Shown one piece after another: positions 21,240 to 31,257 of a DNA stretch of 64,000 nucleotides; the stretch's first letter is position 1, and each line of letters opens with the position of its first letter. A program made the translations under genes and the position numbers. A model generated the notes under the pieces. It had not been told where the DNA came from. It searched no databases and saw only the letters and a program-made list of their open reading frames with translations. This DNA comes from Hippasteria phrygiana (Eukaryota > Echinodermata > Asteroidea > Valvatida > Goniasteridae), in the NCBI GenBank assembly GCA_037893225.1, contig JAZGUH010000370.1:186001-250000 (forward strand), given 5' to 3'.

Positions 21240-23853
21240 TGAAAAATCTCACCCCAGGCACGTCGGGAGTTTTATACTAAACTTATTTATGAGAACAGTT
21301 TGAATTCTAAAAAGCTTTTCACATGCATAAATAAATTATTGAAGCCACGAAATAGAACCACAGACGTTTTGGCTCCGAATCACCTAGACTTCGCCAATGA
21401 CATTGGTAATTTTTTCATTGAAAAGGTTAATATCCATTCTAAACTGGACAACCTTGTTGCTGTAGAAAACATTGCTGTTGAAGATATCCCACTGTTCAGC
21501 TCGAACAATTTTCAGTGGTTACTGAGCATGATGTTAAACAAATTTTAAATGAAGGTTCTAAAAAATCTTGCATATTGGATCCAATGCCAACTCAGCTTGT
21601 GATAGGCTGTCTAGATGTTTTGTTACCTGTTCTCACAAAGATTATAAATTCTTCCCTAGAATCTGGCACATTTTCATCAGACTGGAAGGAAGCTGTTGTT
21701 ACTCCTTTGATCAAACAAGATAATTTAAACCCCGCAAAATTACCGGCCTATTAGTAATCTTCAGTACATTTCCAAATTAACTGAGAGGGTTGTGTTTAAA
21801 GGGACACATTGCCTTCAAATGTCATGAAATTTTGCTGTTTGGAAATGTTCCTTATCTTTTCTAAGAGTTGTTCACGCAAAACAAACACTTATAATGTGTT
21901 GTAATTAGTGAGTAGTGATTATAAAACAAAAAATTGGCCTCTGACTCCTGACATCTGACCCGCGAAACATAGACTTATTTCCAGTAGTAAATCCACCGTC
22001 TAAATAATGCGCAAAATACGCTGTTAGAGTATTTAGGCTGGCGCCGCAGCCAGTGGCCTTGTAAACCTATCAGATGATCGCCAGGTACCATTCTCTATAC
22101 CTCGCGACACATGTCGCCAGTGCTGCGCGCCGTGCCACAGTACATACAAATGGATCAACAGAATGTACTTCAACCAGCTGCGACTGGAAATACGACTGGT
22201 GAATATGGTCCGCCATTTTGTGGAGTCAAAAATTTGGTTCTACAAAATGGCGGACTGTTATTTGTCACGAAATCAAACAAAAACCACGCAATTTGAAGGG
22301 ATAGTTATGTGAATCTTTATATTTTACTTTTAAAAAAGCTTCCCAACCATATCCATTTCAATTTTATAGCCCAAATCGCAAAATCCAAAGCAATGTGTCC
22401 CTTTAATCAGGTTCACAAACATATGACTGCTCATGCATTGTATCCATGCAACCATGCAGTCTGCATACAGGAAGAATCACAGCACCGAGACAGCCTTGCT
22501 AAAAGTGAAAAATGACATTTTAATGAAAATGAATTCCCAACAGGTCACTTTGTTAGTACTTTTAGACCTCAGTGCTGCTTTTTACACCGTTGATCATGCC
22601 ATTTTATTAAATCGACTTCGGTCTAGGATTGGAATATCTGGTGTCGTTTTGGATTGGTTCCGTTCATATTTAAGTGGGAGGGGTCAACGTGTTGTATTTC
22701 ATGGGGCCATGTCTACAAATGTTATGTTAATTGTGGTGTCCCACAGGGATCTTGTTTGGGACCGTTGCTTTTTATTATATTTCATCCAAATTGTTTGAAA
22801 TAGCTGAACGTCATCTTTCAAATATTCACTGCTATGCAGATGATACTCAGTTGTACTTGTCATTCAAACCTTGTCGTGTCGCCAATCGGCAACAAGCTAT
22901 ACTGTACACGCCATGGAAGAATGTATACATGATATACGTCAATAGATGATTCAGGACAGATTAATGATCAATGATTCAAAAACCGAGTTTATTGTTATTG
23001 GAACCCAGCAGCAACTGTCTAAAATACCTTTATCAAATTTAAAGGTCGGAAACGCAACCATATCTCCATCTTTACATTACGTAATTTATGTACCATGTTT
23101 GACTCCAAGTTATCTATGGCTAAACATATCAGCACTGTTTGTTCAGCGGGATTTTTCCATATTCATAATATCAGACGAATACGTAAATACTTAACCAGTA
23201 ATAATCTAACTGTTTTATAAGTCATGCTTTCATAACTAGTCGTTTGGATTATTGCAATAGCTTGTTTTACGGTTTACCGAATTCACAACTTATTAAATTA
23301 CAAAGAGTTCAGAATGCAGCTGCCCGACTTGTACACGGTATTCCTAGATGGAATCACATTACACCCATATTATACCAGTTACATTGGTTACCTGTTTCTT
23401 TCAGGATTCAATTTAAAATACTACTTTTGACATGTAAAGCTCTTCATGGTATGGCACCGCAGTATCTTAGTGACTTATTATGTATCAAAGCTAATTCGAA
23501 TTATTCATTATTAGACTATCCCAAAGGGAGGGTAATGAATACTTTCGGACGACGTAGAATTCGTTGCCAGTGACGATCCGTCAAATTTCGTCACAGGCAT
23601 CTTTTAAGATTCAAGTAAAAACGCATTTATTCAGAGCTGCCTTTGGAAAAAGTAGTATTTTGGGCTGAATGCAATGGCTTGTGTTATTGTATTGTAATTG
23701 TATAATGTATAACTGTTTTACATGTAGTTAATTTAATTGTATTTTAATTGTATTAATTTTAATTGTTTTATATATTTAATTGGTTAGCGCATTTGAACAT
23801 AATTATGGAATTTGCGCTCTATAAATTATTATTATTATTATTATTATTATTAT
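21240..23853 (+). pseudogene. CR1-like LINE, decayed reverse-transcriptase ORF
   Basis: Successive frames cover the second half of a CR1-group LINE ORF2. They include a pre-RT region (21300-21548), finger motifs (ILDPMPTQLV, then ACTPLIKQ-like sequence at 21515-21754), LLVLLDLSAAF (22433-22798, residues around the first catalytic Asp), YADDTQLYLS (22731-22949, catalytic box), and the C-terminal region (MDYCNSLFYGLP, LHWLPVSFRIQFKILL at 23244-23573). The element ends with GCGCTCTATAAATT and an ATT repeat, as in CR1/L2-type LINEs. The endonuclease is missing (5' truncation). Several frameshifts and one 603-bp insertion break the ORF, so no active protein can be made. Confidence 0.85.
21800..22402. 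mobile_element. Kolobok-like 603-bp MITE splitting the LINE
   Basis: AGGGACACATTGC at 21800 and GCAATGTGTCCCT ending at 22402 are flanked by TTAA (21796-21799, 22403-22406). The LINE reading frame on the two sides matches again across a single TTAA, which verifies the boundaries. A second copy, inverted, is at 63266-63850. The centre contains another palindrome (gtccgccattttgt / acaaaatggcggac). Non-coding. Confidence 0.85.
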
Positions 23854-23854
23854 G

Positions 23855-24003
23855 ATAACCCTCCTGTTCTCAGGGCCAAAATTGACCCAGCTGCTGTACA
23901 TATCAAAACCTATCAAATGTCAGATTGAAACACACACAAACTGTCAGAGTTGGTGTTTAGATTTTTTGATAGGCTGTGATAGTTATAAGTATAGGAGGGT
24001 TAT
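23855..24003. mobile_element. MITE with AACCCTCCT ends
   Basis: ATAACCCTCCT and its complement AGGAGGGTTAT bound about 150 bp directly after the ATT tail of the CR1-like LINE. The ends resemble the CCCTCCTATG family at 10861 and 48047. Inside, cctatcaaatgtcag and tttgataggctgt also pair partly. Confidence 0.6.
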
Positions 24004-24009
24004 TATTAG

Positions 24010-24859
24010 TTCCATGATTAAGATGGAGGTACTAAGGTTCACACTTATAACTATCCGGATAAAAAAAGTGAAATTTACCGTTCAATTTCCAGAGACACCT
24101 GCTGTTCAAACTTTTTCCTCCTAAATTCGCGTTTTTTCATCAAATTTAAACTTTTTGGTAGTTTTTAAGTTATATTAAGAGAAAATAAGTGATGGCATGA
24201 TGTGGAACTCTTTCTATGCAATTAATGCTCTTTGGTAATAATTAAATCAGCGAAAATAACGATGAAATCAGTGACAAATGCGAAAAATTATAGTATGAAA
24301 CGGCTTTCTACACTAGAGAGACGCATTGAAACTGCTGTCATATGGCTGTGGAAGATTTTCTTCCATAGTTTTTACCACCAATAACTCTCTTGTCACGAAA
24401 TTTACTGCCTCAACATTTCATATTAGATACGATTTGAAGCTTTGGATGGTGGGTGCGATATGAGAGAGACTGGGATTGCGGGTAACACCATGTGAAATAA
24501 ATCTCTTCTAGGAAGAAGTGTGGTTCTGAAAAGAACCGGGGTGAGTGTGTATTACTCGACGTTTCGGACAGTGTGGTCTGTCCGTCCTCAGGAGTGTGTA
24601 TTACTTAACTTGATATGGCTATGTACACACAGATTAGGTTTAGTTACTTGAAATGTCACTCAAAAAGTGACATTTTACGGAAATTTCGCTTACCAAAACA
24701 GCAGCAATCGCAACTTCGCAGTTTCGCATCAGTTTGTCAATGCTCACACACAACCGGACAACACAGCGCGGCTTTCATACCTCCATGATGTCATCAACGC
24801 GTGAAGCAAAAAGAAAACCAAATCTGCCAGCCTCGACTCGACCTATATGTAATGGGCAA
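24010..24859. other. No gene; ribozyme-like repeat at 24543-24605
   Basis: The first 100 bp resemble 2630-2710. No coding sequence is convincing in the rest apart from the small structure listed separately. Confidence 0.4.
24543..24605 (-). ncRNA. Hammerhead-like core between 14-bp direct repeats
   Basis: On the minus strand the 35-nt centre (24557-24591) reads CTGAGGA, a hairpin GGACAG...CTGTCC, then GAAA and CGTCG. CTGANGA, stem II and GAAA in this order are the hammerhead ribozyme core. Identical 14-bp repeats (GAGTGTGTATTACT) flank it, so stem I cannot form in cis. An extra C before the stem is non-canonical. Penelope-like retroelements carry minimal hammerheads thought to act as dimers. 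This may be a remnant of one, or a chance hairpin. Confidence 0.3.
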
Positions 24860-25015
24860 GTGCACGCAAAGGCATGGTGTTGTAGTAGGTTTTGTTGGCA
24901 CTTTCGGCAAACTGCGTGCCCTGCCATCAACAATGAAAATTTAGCAGAGTCTGCGTTTCCAACAGGAAAGGCTTTCTACACGCACTGATGCGAACGATTC
25001 CAAAGACTGACAAGT
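24860..25015 (+). repeat. Left copy of a ~155-bp direct repeat flanking the I-like LINE
   Basis: cacgcaaaggcatggtgttg through gattccaaagactgacaa recurs at 29630-29812 with a few substitutions and a roughly 22-bp extra segment in the right copy. The two copies bracket the minus-strand LINE. Confidence 0.8.
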
Positions 25016-25139
25016 TGTTGTTGTTGTAGATAGGGTTAGCGTACGGCATTGTATTATGCCCTTTGCGCCATTAACGATAGAAAAACTCGACTGTATATTC
25101 AGGTCGTGAGCGGTATGGTGACGTAGTATAGGTCATGCG

Positions 25140-25706
25140 GTATAAGCGACTCTGTGGGCTATTCGGAATCTATAGAATCGATACTACAAACGTGGGGACA
25201 TTAGGATGTAATCATTAGGATGTGTTTTGTGTGTATTTACTTTGATTCCGTATAGGTTACATAGGAACTGTCTACGTAGAGCCAAAGGTGGGTCTCCACA
25301 TTCGGTCTGTAGCCTAAAAAGTGGGGAACTGTGAATAGCTCCTGTACAAATTTTAAGAGCTTTGGTATTGAATACTGTCAAGTTTTTGCTTGGCAGTCAG
25401 GGATGCAGAGTCGAAAGCTTCACACCCGTATTCCAAGATGGGTTTTATTAGAGCACTGTATAGCTGATAAAGTGTTTTACAATCGGCCCCCCAGGAAATA
25501 CCGCTAATGCATCTGAGGATGTTAAGTTTCTTTTTACATTTGGTAATTCTGTCGATGTGTTGATTCCATGTTAATTTGCTGTCAAAAATCACTCCCAGGA
25601 ATTTGGCCGAGGACAAAGTCTGTAATCTAAGGTTCTGGATGTGCAGGGAGATATTGATAAGTTTTTTATTGGTGAACAAGACAACAATTGTTTTGGGGAT
25701 AGACAA
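25140..25706 (-). pseudogene. I-like LINE ORF2, C-terminal part, out of frame
   Basis: 25706-25353 encodes the thumb and downstream region of the reverse transcriptase (FLGVIFDSKLTWNQHI, YSALIKPILEYGCEAFDSAS), and 25381-25184 the next segment (KALKICTGAIHSSPLFRLQ, ECGDPPLALRRQ). Both motifs are typical of the I/ingi group ORF2 linker before RNase H. The two pieces are in different frames from each other and from 25769-26692. The sequence stops being LINE-like near 25140-25180; neither RNase H nor a 3' tail is present. Confidence 0.75.
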
Positions 25707-25768
25707 CTTAAAACCCCATTTGTCACACCAAGATTTGACATTATTAAGGTTTTGTTGGATTTTCTTTT

Positions 25769-26692
25769 CTAGGTATAGGATGTGTTTCTGTTGGATTTCC
25801 AGATGGCGATATCATCTGCATATTGCGAGACATTAGCATCAACCACATGATGGGAGAGATCATTGACAGCAACGTTAAAAAGGAGAGGACTGATAACACT
25901 GCCCTGTGGAACACCATTTTCCATGGTTCTTTCTTTAGAAAGACAATTATTAACTTTAACTTGAATTTTCCTATCATTAAGGAAATTATCAATCCATTTT
26001 ATTATCCGACCATAAATACCCATGGAATGTAATTTAATAATAATACCTTTGCGCCAAAGCATTTTATAAGCTTTTTCAATGTCAAGAAAAATAGCAAGGG
26101 TGCTTTCTTTATTACTCCTGGCTTTATTGATAGATGATTCCAAATTGACAATGTGATCTTTGGTACTTCTTCCTTTCCGGAAACCACTCTGGGGATTGGA
26201 TAATAAGTTATGGGTTTCTAGATACCATAGTAATCGAGAATTAACAATTCGTTCCATTATTTTACATAAAGTAGCTGTGAGTGCAATGGGTCTATATGAT
26301 AGGGGGTTGGTGGATTCTTTTCCTGGTTTGAGGAATGGAATAAGGATAGCATCCTTCCATTGTTTGGGGCATTGAGAGGTATACCATATCATGTTAAAGA
26401 TGATGAGTACGTAATTACGAATTTTCATGGGGAGGTGTTTAATGACATCGTTTCTTATTCCATCTTTACCAGGAGAGGTGCACTTAGAGGAATCAATTGC
26501 ATGGTTTAATTCTTCTAAGGTAAGAGGCTCATTAATCACACTGTCATTGTTACTATCAATACAAAAAATCATTTTCAGCTTTATTTTTGATGGGGGTAAA
26601 TAAAGGGCTGTAATTGTTCGTGCTGCTGACTTTAGCATAGCTGTCGGCAAGGGCTTCAGCCTTGTCTTGGTCAGTAATGATATCTGTGCCAT
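25769..26692 (-). pseudogene. I-like LINE ORF2, reverse-transcriptase part
   Basis: The frame holds the main reverse-transcriptase blocks: LIPFLKPGKESTNPLSYRPI, SGFRKGRSTKDHIVNL, AIFLDIEKAYKMLW (first catalytic Asp), NGVPQGSVISPLLFNV, and QYADDIAIW (catalytic YADD box). The domain copies RNA into DNA at the nicked target. It should follow directly on the endonuclease frame 27866-26556, but a shift near 26600-26690 separates them, and another follows at about 25760. The order endonuclease, RT on one ORF places it in the I/Jockey group. Confidence 0.8.
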
Positions 26693-27866
26693 TGTGGTTT
26701 AGAACTGGAGGTATGCTACTTGTATTACGAGTTTTTTCTATTCGTTTAATTTTGTTCCAAATAACTTTAGTATTAGTTTTCGGATTTATTTCGTTGCAAA
26801 AGATTTCCCAATCTTTTCTTTTAGCATTTTTAATTGTCTTCCTGGCTATGGCACAAGCCCTTTTATACTCTATAAGGTCTGTAGGAAGACGAGTTTTTCT
26901 GAGAATTTTAAGAGCTTTTTTCTTACTATCTATGGCCTGTTTGCAATCATCATTCCACCAGGAGGTAGGGGTTTTATTGTGGTTTGGGTTGGTTTTTGGA
27001 ATTGAGCAGCTCATGGCTGACTCAAGCTCATTGATGTAGTTGTTGTATGTATCATCAATGTTTTCTGAAGTGTTGGGTTCAGATATATTCAGATTGCAAG
27101 CAACTTGAAATTTATTCCAATCAGCTTTTTTAATGGACCATTTAGGTGTGAAATTAGCTTTACTTTTATAAATAGAATGATTATAATCAGTGATGATGGG
27201 GCAGTGATCACTTCCCCAAGAATCATCCAGAACTGTCCAGTTACATTTAGCAGCTAGATTAGGTGAGACAAAAGTGACATCAATACAAGAAAGAGTACCA
27301 TGAGAACTATTCACTCTTGTACCTTGACCAGAATTAACACAGACCATAGCAAAATCTGTTATTATATCGTGAATAATCTTGCTGTTATGGTCAAGCTTAG
27401 AGCTGCCCCACAGGAGGTTATGACCATTCAAATCTCCACAAATTATGCGAGGATTTACAGTTCTATTTAGTATCTCTCTTAGATAGCTGTCTTCTAAGGC
27501 GTTGTATGGGTTATATATGTTGATGATGTTGGTTTTATTTTTATAGGTATCATCAATTTCTCCAATTTGATACTCAATGGGAGTGTCAGAACCATGTATG
27601 TATTTAAAGGCTAGACCACGTTTAACAAGGAATGCACAGCCTCCTCCCCTTTTTTTAGTTACTGTGTTCTGTCTGTCGTGACGATAAATATCGTGTCCAG
27701 GTAGAGTAAAACTTTTCCCTTCTTTAAGCCAGGTTTCCTGAATACATATGAGATCTGGTTTTTGTGTCCAGGAAATTTTTTTTATAGATGATTTAAATTC
27801 ATTGCAATGAGCTGTAAGAGACTGTGCATTCCATTGTAAGATTAACACCATAATGAGAAAAATCAT
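26556..27866 (-). CDS. I-like LINE ORF2, AP-type endonuclease part
   Basis: The 436-residue frame begins MIFLIMVLILQWNAQSL and contains apurinic/apyrimidinic endonuclease motifs: LQWNAQSL, DLICIQETWL (catalytic Glu), ICGDLNGHN (catalytic Asp-Asn), and SDHCPI (catalytic Asp-His). It would nick target DNA for target-primed reverse transcription. The start overlaps the end of ORF1 by 4 bp (ATG at 27866, ORF1 stop at 27863), a typical bicistronic LINE arrangement suggesting termination-reinitiation. This part is open and complete, but it runs out of frame before the reverse transcriptase, so the full ORF2 is broken. Confidence 0.8.
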   Translation of the reverse strand: MIFLIMVLILQWNAQSLTAHCNEFKSSIKKISWTQKPDLICIQETWLKEGKSFTLPGHDIYRHDRQNTVTKKRGGGCAFLVKRGLAFKYIHGSDTPIEYQIGEIDDTYKNKTNIINIYNPYNALEDSYLREILNRTVNPRIICGDLNGHNLLWGSSKLDHNSKIIHDIITDFAMVCVNSGQGTRVNSSHGTLSCIDVTFVSPNLAAKCNWTVLDDSWGSDHCPIITDYNHSIYKSKANFTPKWSIKKADWNKFQVACNLNISEPNTSENIDDTYNNYINELESAMSCSIPKTNPNHNKTPTSWWNDDCKQAIDSKKKALKILRKTRLPTDLIEYKRACAIARKTIKNAKRKDWEIFCNEINPKTNTKVIWNKIKRIEKTRNTSSIPPVLNHNGTDIITDQDKAEALADSYAKVSSTNNYSPLFTPIKNKAENDFLY

Positions 27867-29427
27867 GACGAAGTTTTGTTCGATTTTCCTTTATGTATCG
27901 TGGTCTGGCTGGTTTTATGGGCTTCTGACGGGTCTGCGTTTTTTTGGGTCGAAGATATCTTGGTCTTATCTTGGGTAGGTTTGGGGCCCGATTCGCCTCT
28001 CCTTGTATTGGTACGTGTGGATGTTCTTTGTTTTCCTTGTGTTTCTTTAGTCTGTGTTGGGGGGTTGTCAGAATGGATCGTGTGATTGACAAGGGCCTTA
28101 ATCGCTGTGTCTCTTTCCTCTTTGTTCTTCAGTGTGTCCCATATTTGTATCGTGCCTGACAGAAGTTCCGTTAGGTATTGTTCGTTGCACATACAATGTG
28201 TGTGCTCGGTTTGTGTTCCTTCCGTTGCAATAGTTTGAGTGCTCGCGTCTTTGGAGGTTGGGGTTTTTGTGATTGGTGTGGTTGGCATCGTATTTGTGTT
28301 CTCCATGGTGTTTGTGTTTGACCGCAGAGAATTTTTGTTTCCGTTGCTTGAGGATTGTGCCATGTTGGAACATGGTTGTGCTGGCGAGGGAGTCAACTGA
28401 GAGCTCGGGCGTATTGATATGTCAGTTTTGATTGCATTTGCAGCTTCGGCATATGAAATATTATATGTGACTCTGATTCCTTGAATTCGCTTTTCCTGTT
28501 TGATGGTGCTGCATCCCCCATAAGCCGATGAATGGTTTCCTCCACATCTGCAAGATCTAGTGTTGTCTTTTTGCTTACACTGTTCATAGTTGTGGGGCCC
28601 TCCACATCGCACACAGCGTGTAGAGCTTCTGCAGTTTTTTGCAGTATGGCCCAGCCTTTGACAGTTGAAGCATCGGATTATGGGAGGGATGTACGGTTTG
28701 ACTATGAAATTTTCATATCCTATTTGTATCCGGGATGGTGGGTTTGGTGAATTAAAAGTCAAATAGATAGAGAGGCTCTTTTCAAGTTTGCCATCTCTTT
28801 TGCGCATGAGCCGTTTGACTTCTACGACTCCATGTTTCTTACATACAGATAGAATTTCGTCTTCTGATGTGTCAGGTTCTATGCCATAGATGACACCTTT
28901 ACTTTGAGTTTCTGATTTTGCAAATTCTGCTTGTACACTCCATTGTTTTTTCTAGGCGACTGATGGTTTTGAGTTTATTTGCTTGAGCTGATGTGTGACA
29001 TTTAACTGTGATGCCTCCTTGATTGTTCTTGTAGTCTTTTAGGTTTCCCACATTGTTCAAAGCTTTGGCAATTCTGATTGGGTTTATTTTTGACAGTTTG
29101 ACATTTGGAGAGGTAATGATAACTAATGTGGGTTGAGATTGGTAAGTATCGTATCTCACTATGTTTCGACGTTTTGTTGGTTGTTCATTTGGGGACTCGT
29201 ATTCAGAATCTGTATAGACGTCACTATAGCTTAGATTGTGTGTGGTACGTTTCCTGCTTTGAGTTTGCCAAGGGGTTTGGATATTGTTTTGTGCCTGACT
29301 ATACATGACATCAAATGTTGACCGTGACTGTTCATCAGGATCTGGATTTTGATCTTGTGCTTCCATTTGATTTTGAGAAAGCTGATCCCATGATGTGTCA
29401 TCAGAATCAGATAGATCGGCCATGGCC
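27863..29427 (-). pseudogene. I-like LINE ORF1 (gag-like, CCHC knuckles), one frameshift
   Basis: The first part (from MADLSDSDDTSW at 29427) is a low-complexity N-terminus followed by an RRM-like or pre-knuckle domain (LVIITSPNVKLSKINPIRIA). The second frame (from about 28940 to 27863) has GVIYGIEPDTSEDEI and three zinc knuckles in a row (CFNCQRLGHTAKNC, CVRCGGPHNYEQC, CRCGGNHSSAYGGC). It then has a Ser/Thr/Asn-rich tail. The frames are separated by an indel in an A run near 28948-28955. ORF1 proteins of this group bind the element's RNA. The upstream ATG at 29465 is possible, but MADLSD is the more usual start. Confidence 0.8.
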
Positions 29428-29640
29428 GATCTGGATGTGATACTAGGGAATATTTTCCGATACACCTCACGATAATCTGATATTACTTACCCGCGTCCGT
29501 TGAAGTAGAAATTGGTGATCTGGAGATCAACCGTTGGCGAGGAGCCAAAAATAAAATTTGAATTTCGCGCCACCGCACAGAGCACGTCCGCACTACGTCA
29601 CCGCGCCGGCAAGAAAAACTCCCTTTCACCAAGGTCACGC
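29428..29640 (-). other. Probable 5' UTR of the I-like LINE
   Basis: GC-rich sequence between ORF1 and the right-hand direct repeat; the start of the element probably lies within it near 29625. I-group LINEs often have an internal promoter here, but no specific site was recognised. Confidence 0.4.
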
Positions 29641-29812
29641 AAAGGCATGGTGTTGAAGTAGGTTTTGTTGGCACTTTCGGCAAACTAACTGCGTGCCCTG
29701 TGTTCCATTATAGAGTAACGGTGCCATCAACAAAGAAAATTAAGCAGAGTCTGTGTTTCCAACAGGAAAGGCTTTCTACACGCACTGATGCGGACGATTC
29801 CAAAGACTGACA
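29630..29812 (+). repeat. Right copy of the ~155-bp direct repeat
   Basis: Matches 24860-25015, with an extra tgttccattatagagtaacg between gtgccctg and ccatcaac. Its relationship to the LINE between the copies is discussed in the findings. Confidence 0.8.
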
Positions 29813-30126
29813 AACCTTGATTGTATGCTTATAGTTAAGTTCCTTATTCAGTAACAGGTGTGTGCGCGCATTGGTGTGTCACATCAGCGGTATCCTGTTG
29901 CATGATAACCTGGGTGTATAAACAGAATGGGAAATACATGTACATTGTATATAATGAAGTGAGATCGCGGGAGGGTTGTGTGTGTGGTCCTATCAAGCCG
30001 GGCCGTTTTCCTTGCAATTTAAGAGCACGTGCTCCGCCGGTATATTCGCAGGCGCAGGCCCGCATAAAGCCCGGTTCATACTTCATGCGAATGCGAATGG
30101 GAATGCGGAGTTTGTTGTTATGTATG
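29813..30126. other. No gene; left flank of the Ty3 element
   Basis: The sequence includes gcccggttcatacttcatgc and gcgaatgcgaatgggaatgc, resembling ends of DNA transposons, but no partner was found. It ends in TATGTATG, repeated after the 3' LTR. Confidence 0.4.
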
Positions 30127-31075
30127 TGTGACAGTGTAAATTTTACATGCTCTTTCTTTAATAGGAGTGACACCCCTAAATCTTGCATCATTCTTGTAGA
30201 GTTGAGCCTTGCCCCTTTGTTTTTAGTCAGGCAACCCCATGACACTATGCAAATGTTTGGCCCATGCGACTTGCCCCAAGACAATGCTTTTTCAGTTTGC
30301 AGACCGGCAGTGGAGTGAGCACATCACATTTTCTTTGCTCCCATCTAAGTTATTTCTGCCTTGAAAACTTTGGTCTGCTGTAGACTTGGTTGTTTAAGCT
30401 TGAGTGTTTTTGATTTGTGATTTTCCTTGAACACTGTTGTTGGTTTTTTTTAAGGCTTGGTTTTAAATTGTTTTTTAGGTTTTGGTTCGAAATTGGTTTT
30501 TAAGTTTGGGTTTTCAAGTGGTTTTTTAGTTCCGGTTTTAAGTTAAGTTCCCTTTTTTTTAAGTTATGGCTTAAATTATCTCTTAAGTTTTGGTTTTAAA
30601 TTGGTCTTGTTTCGGTTACTTGGTTGGTTTGTCTCCAAAGGTTCATAGTTATTTTTATTTTGGCTGACTGTGAAACTGTTTTGAATTCTTAAGGTTTTGG
30701 TTTGTTCGGTATTGGTCAATTTGCTTTTGGGTTTCAAAGGTTAGTCGTCTCGTCAATAACTTTCTTTTTACCCTTGATACAGTTTTGATATTGCAGATCA
30801 AATTCTGTATTGGTTTGAAATATTTTTTTGTTCTTCACACGGTTGATCTGTAATCATCTTTTGAGAATTCTCACATGAAATAAATTTTAATTTTTTTTGT
30901 TCTGGAAATCTGAAACTGTTTTTGTTGTCTCTATTCTTAGGATTATCTCGCGATTCCTCCCTGAAAGACCCCTGTTAAGTTATTTTGTTGTTGCAAGCGA
31001 GCCCCCACAGTTAAGACTTTTCTTTTTCTAGGTTTTTCTTTATTTATTTATTGCGAGTCACTTTTCCGGGTTACA
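30127..31075 (+). repeat. 5' LTR of the Ty3 element
   Basis: 949 bp, TG...CA, with many TTTTAAGTTTTGGTTTTAA-like T-rich segments. It should supply promoter and RNA start; caataactttcttt and atgaaataaattttaatt (AATAAA near 30878) are possible processing signals. It matches 36832-37780. Confidence 0.95.
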
Positions 31076-31257
31076 TTTTTTATTTTCTTGGTGGAGAATC
31101 CGGGTAGGGATTGCTGTTTCTTTTTTTAGAACTTAGCTAGATAATTCTTGGAATAGGGACGGTCAGTCAGTAACAAGTCTTGGGTTGGTCAAGTCAAAGG
31201 TAGAAATAGGAACAGAAAAGCCAACACAGTGTTTCGGGTTAAGAACTTTAATCTAAC

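Noticed and set aside
29844..30318. ORFs over the 5' LTR start
   Set aside because: They cross the LTR boundary and reappear at the 3' LTR; non-coding LTR sequence.
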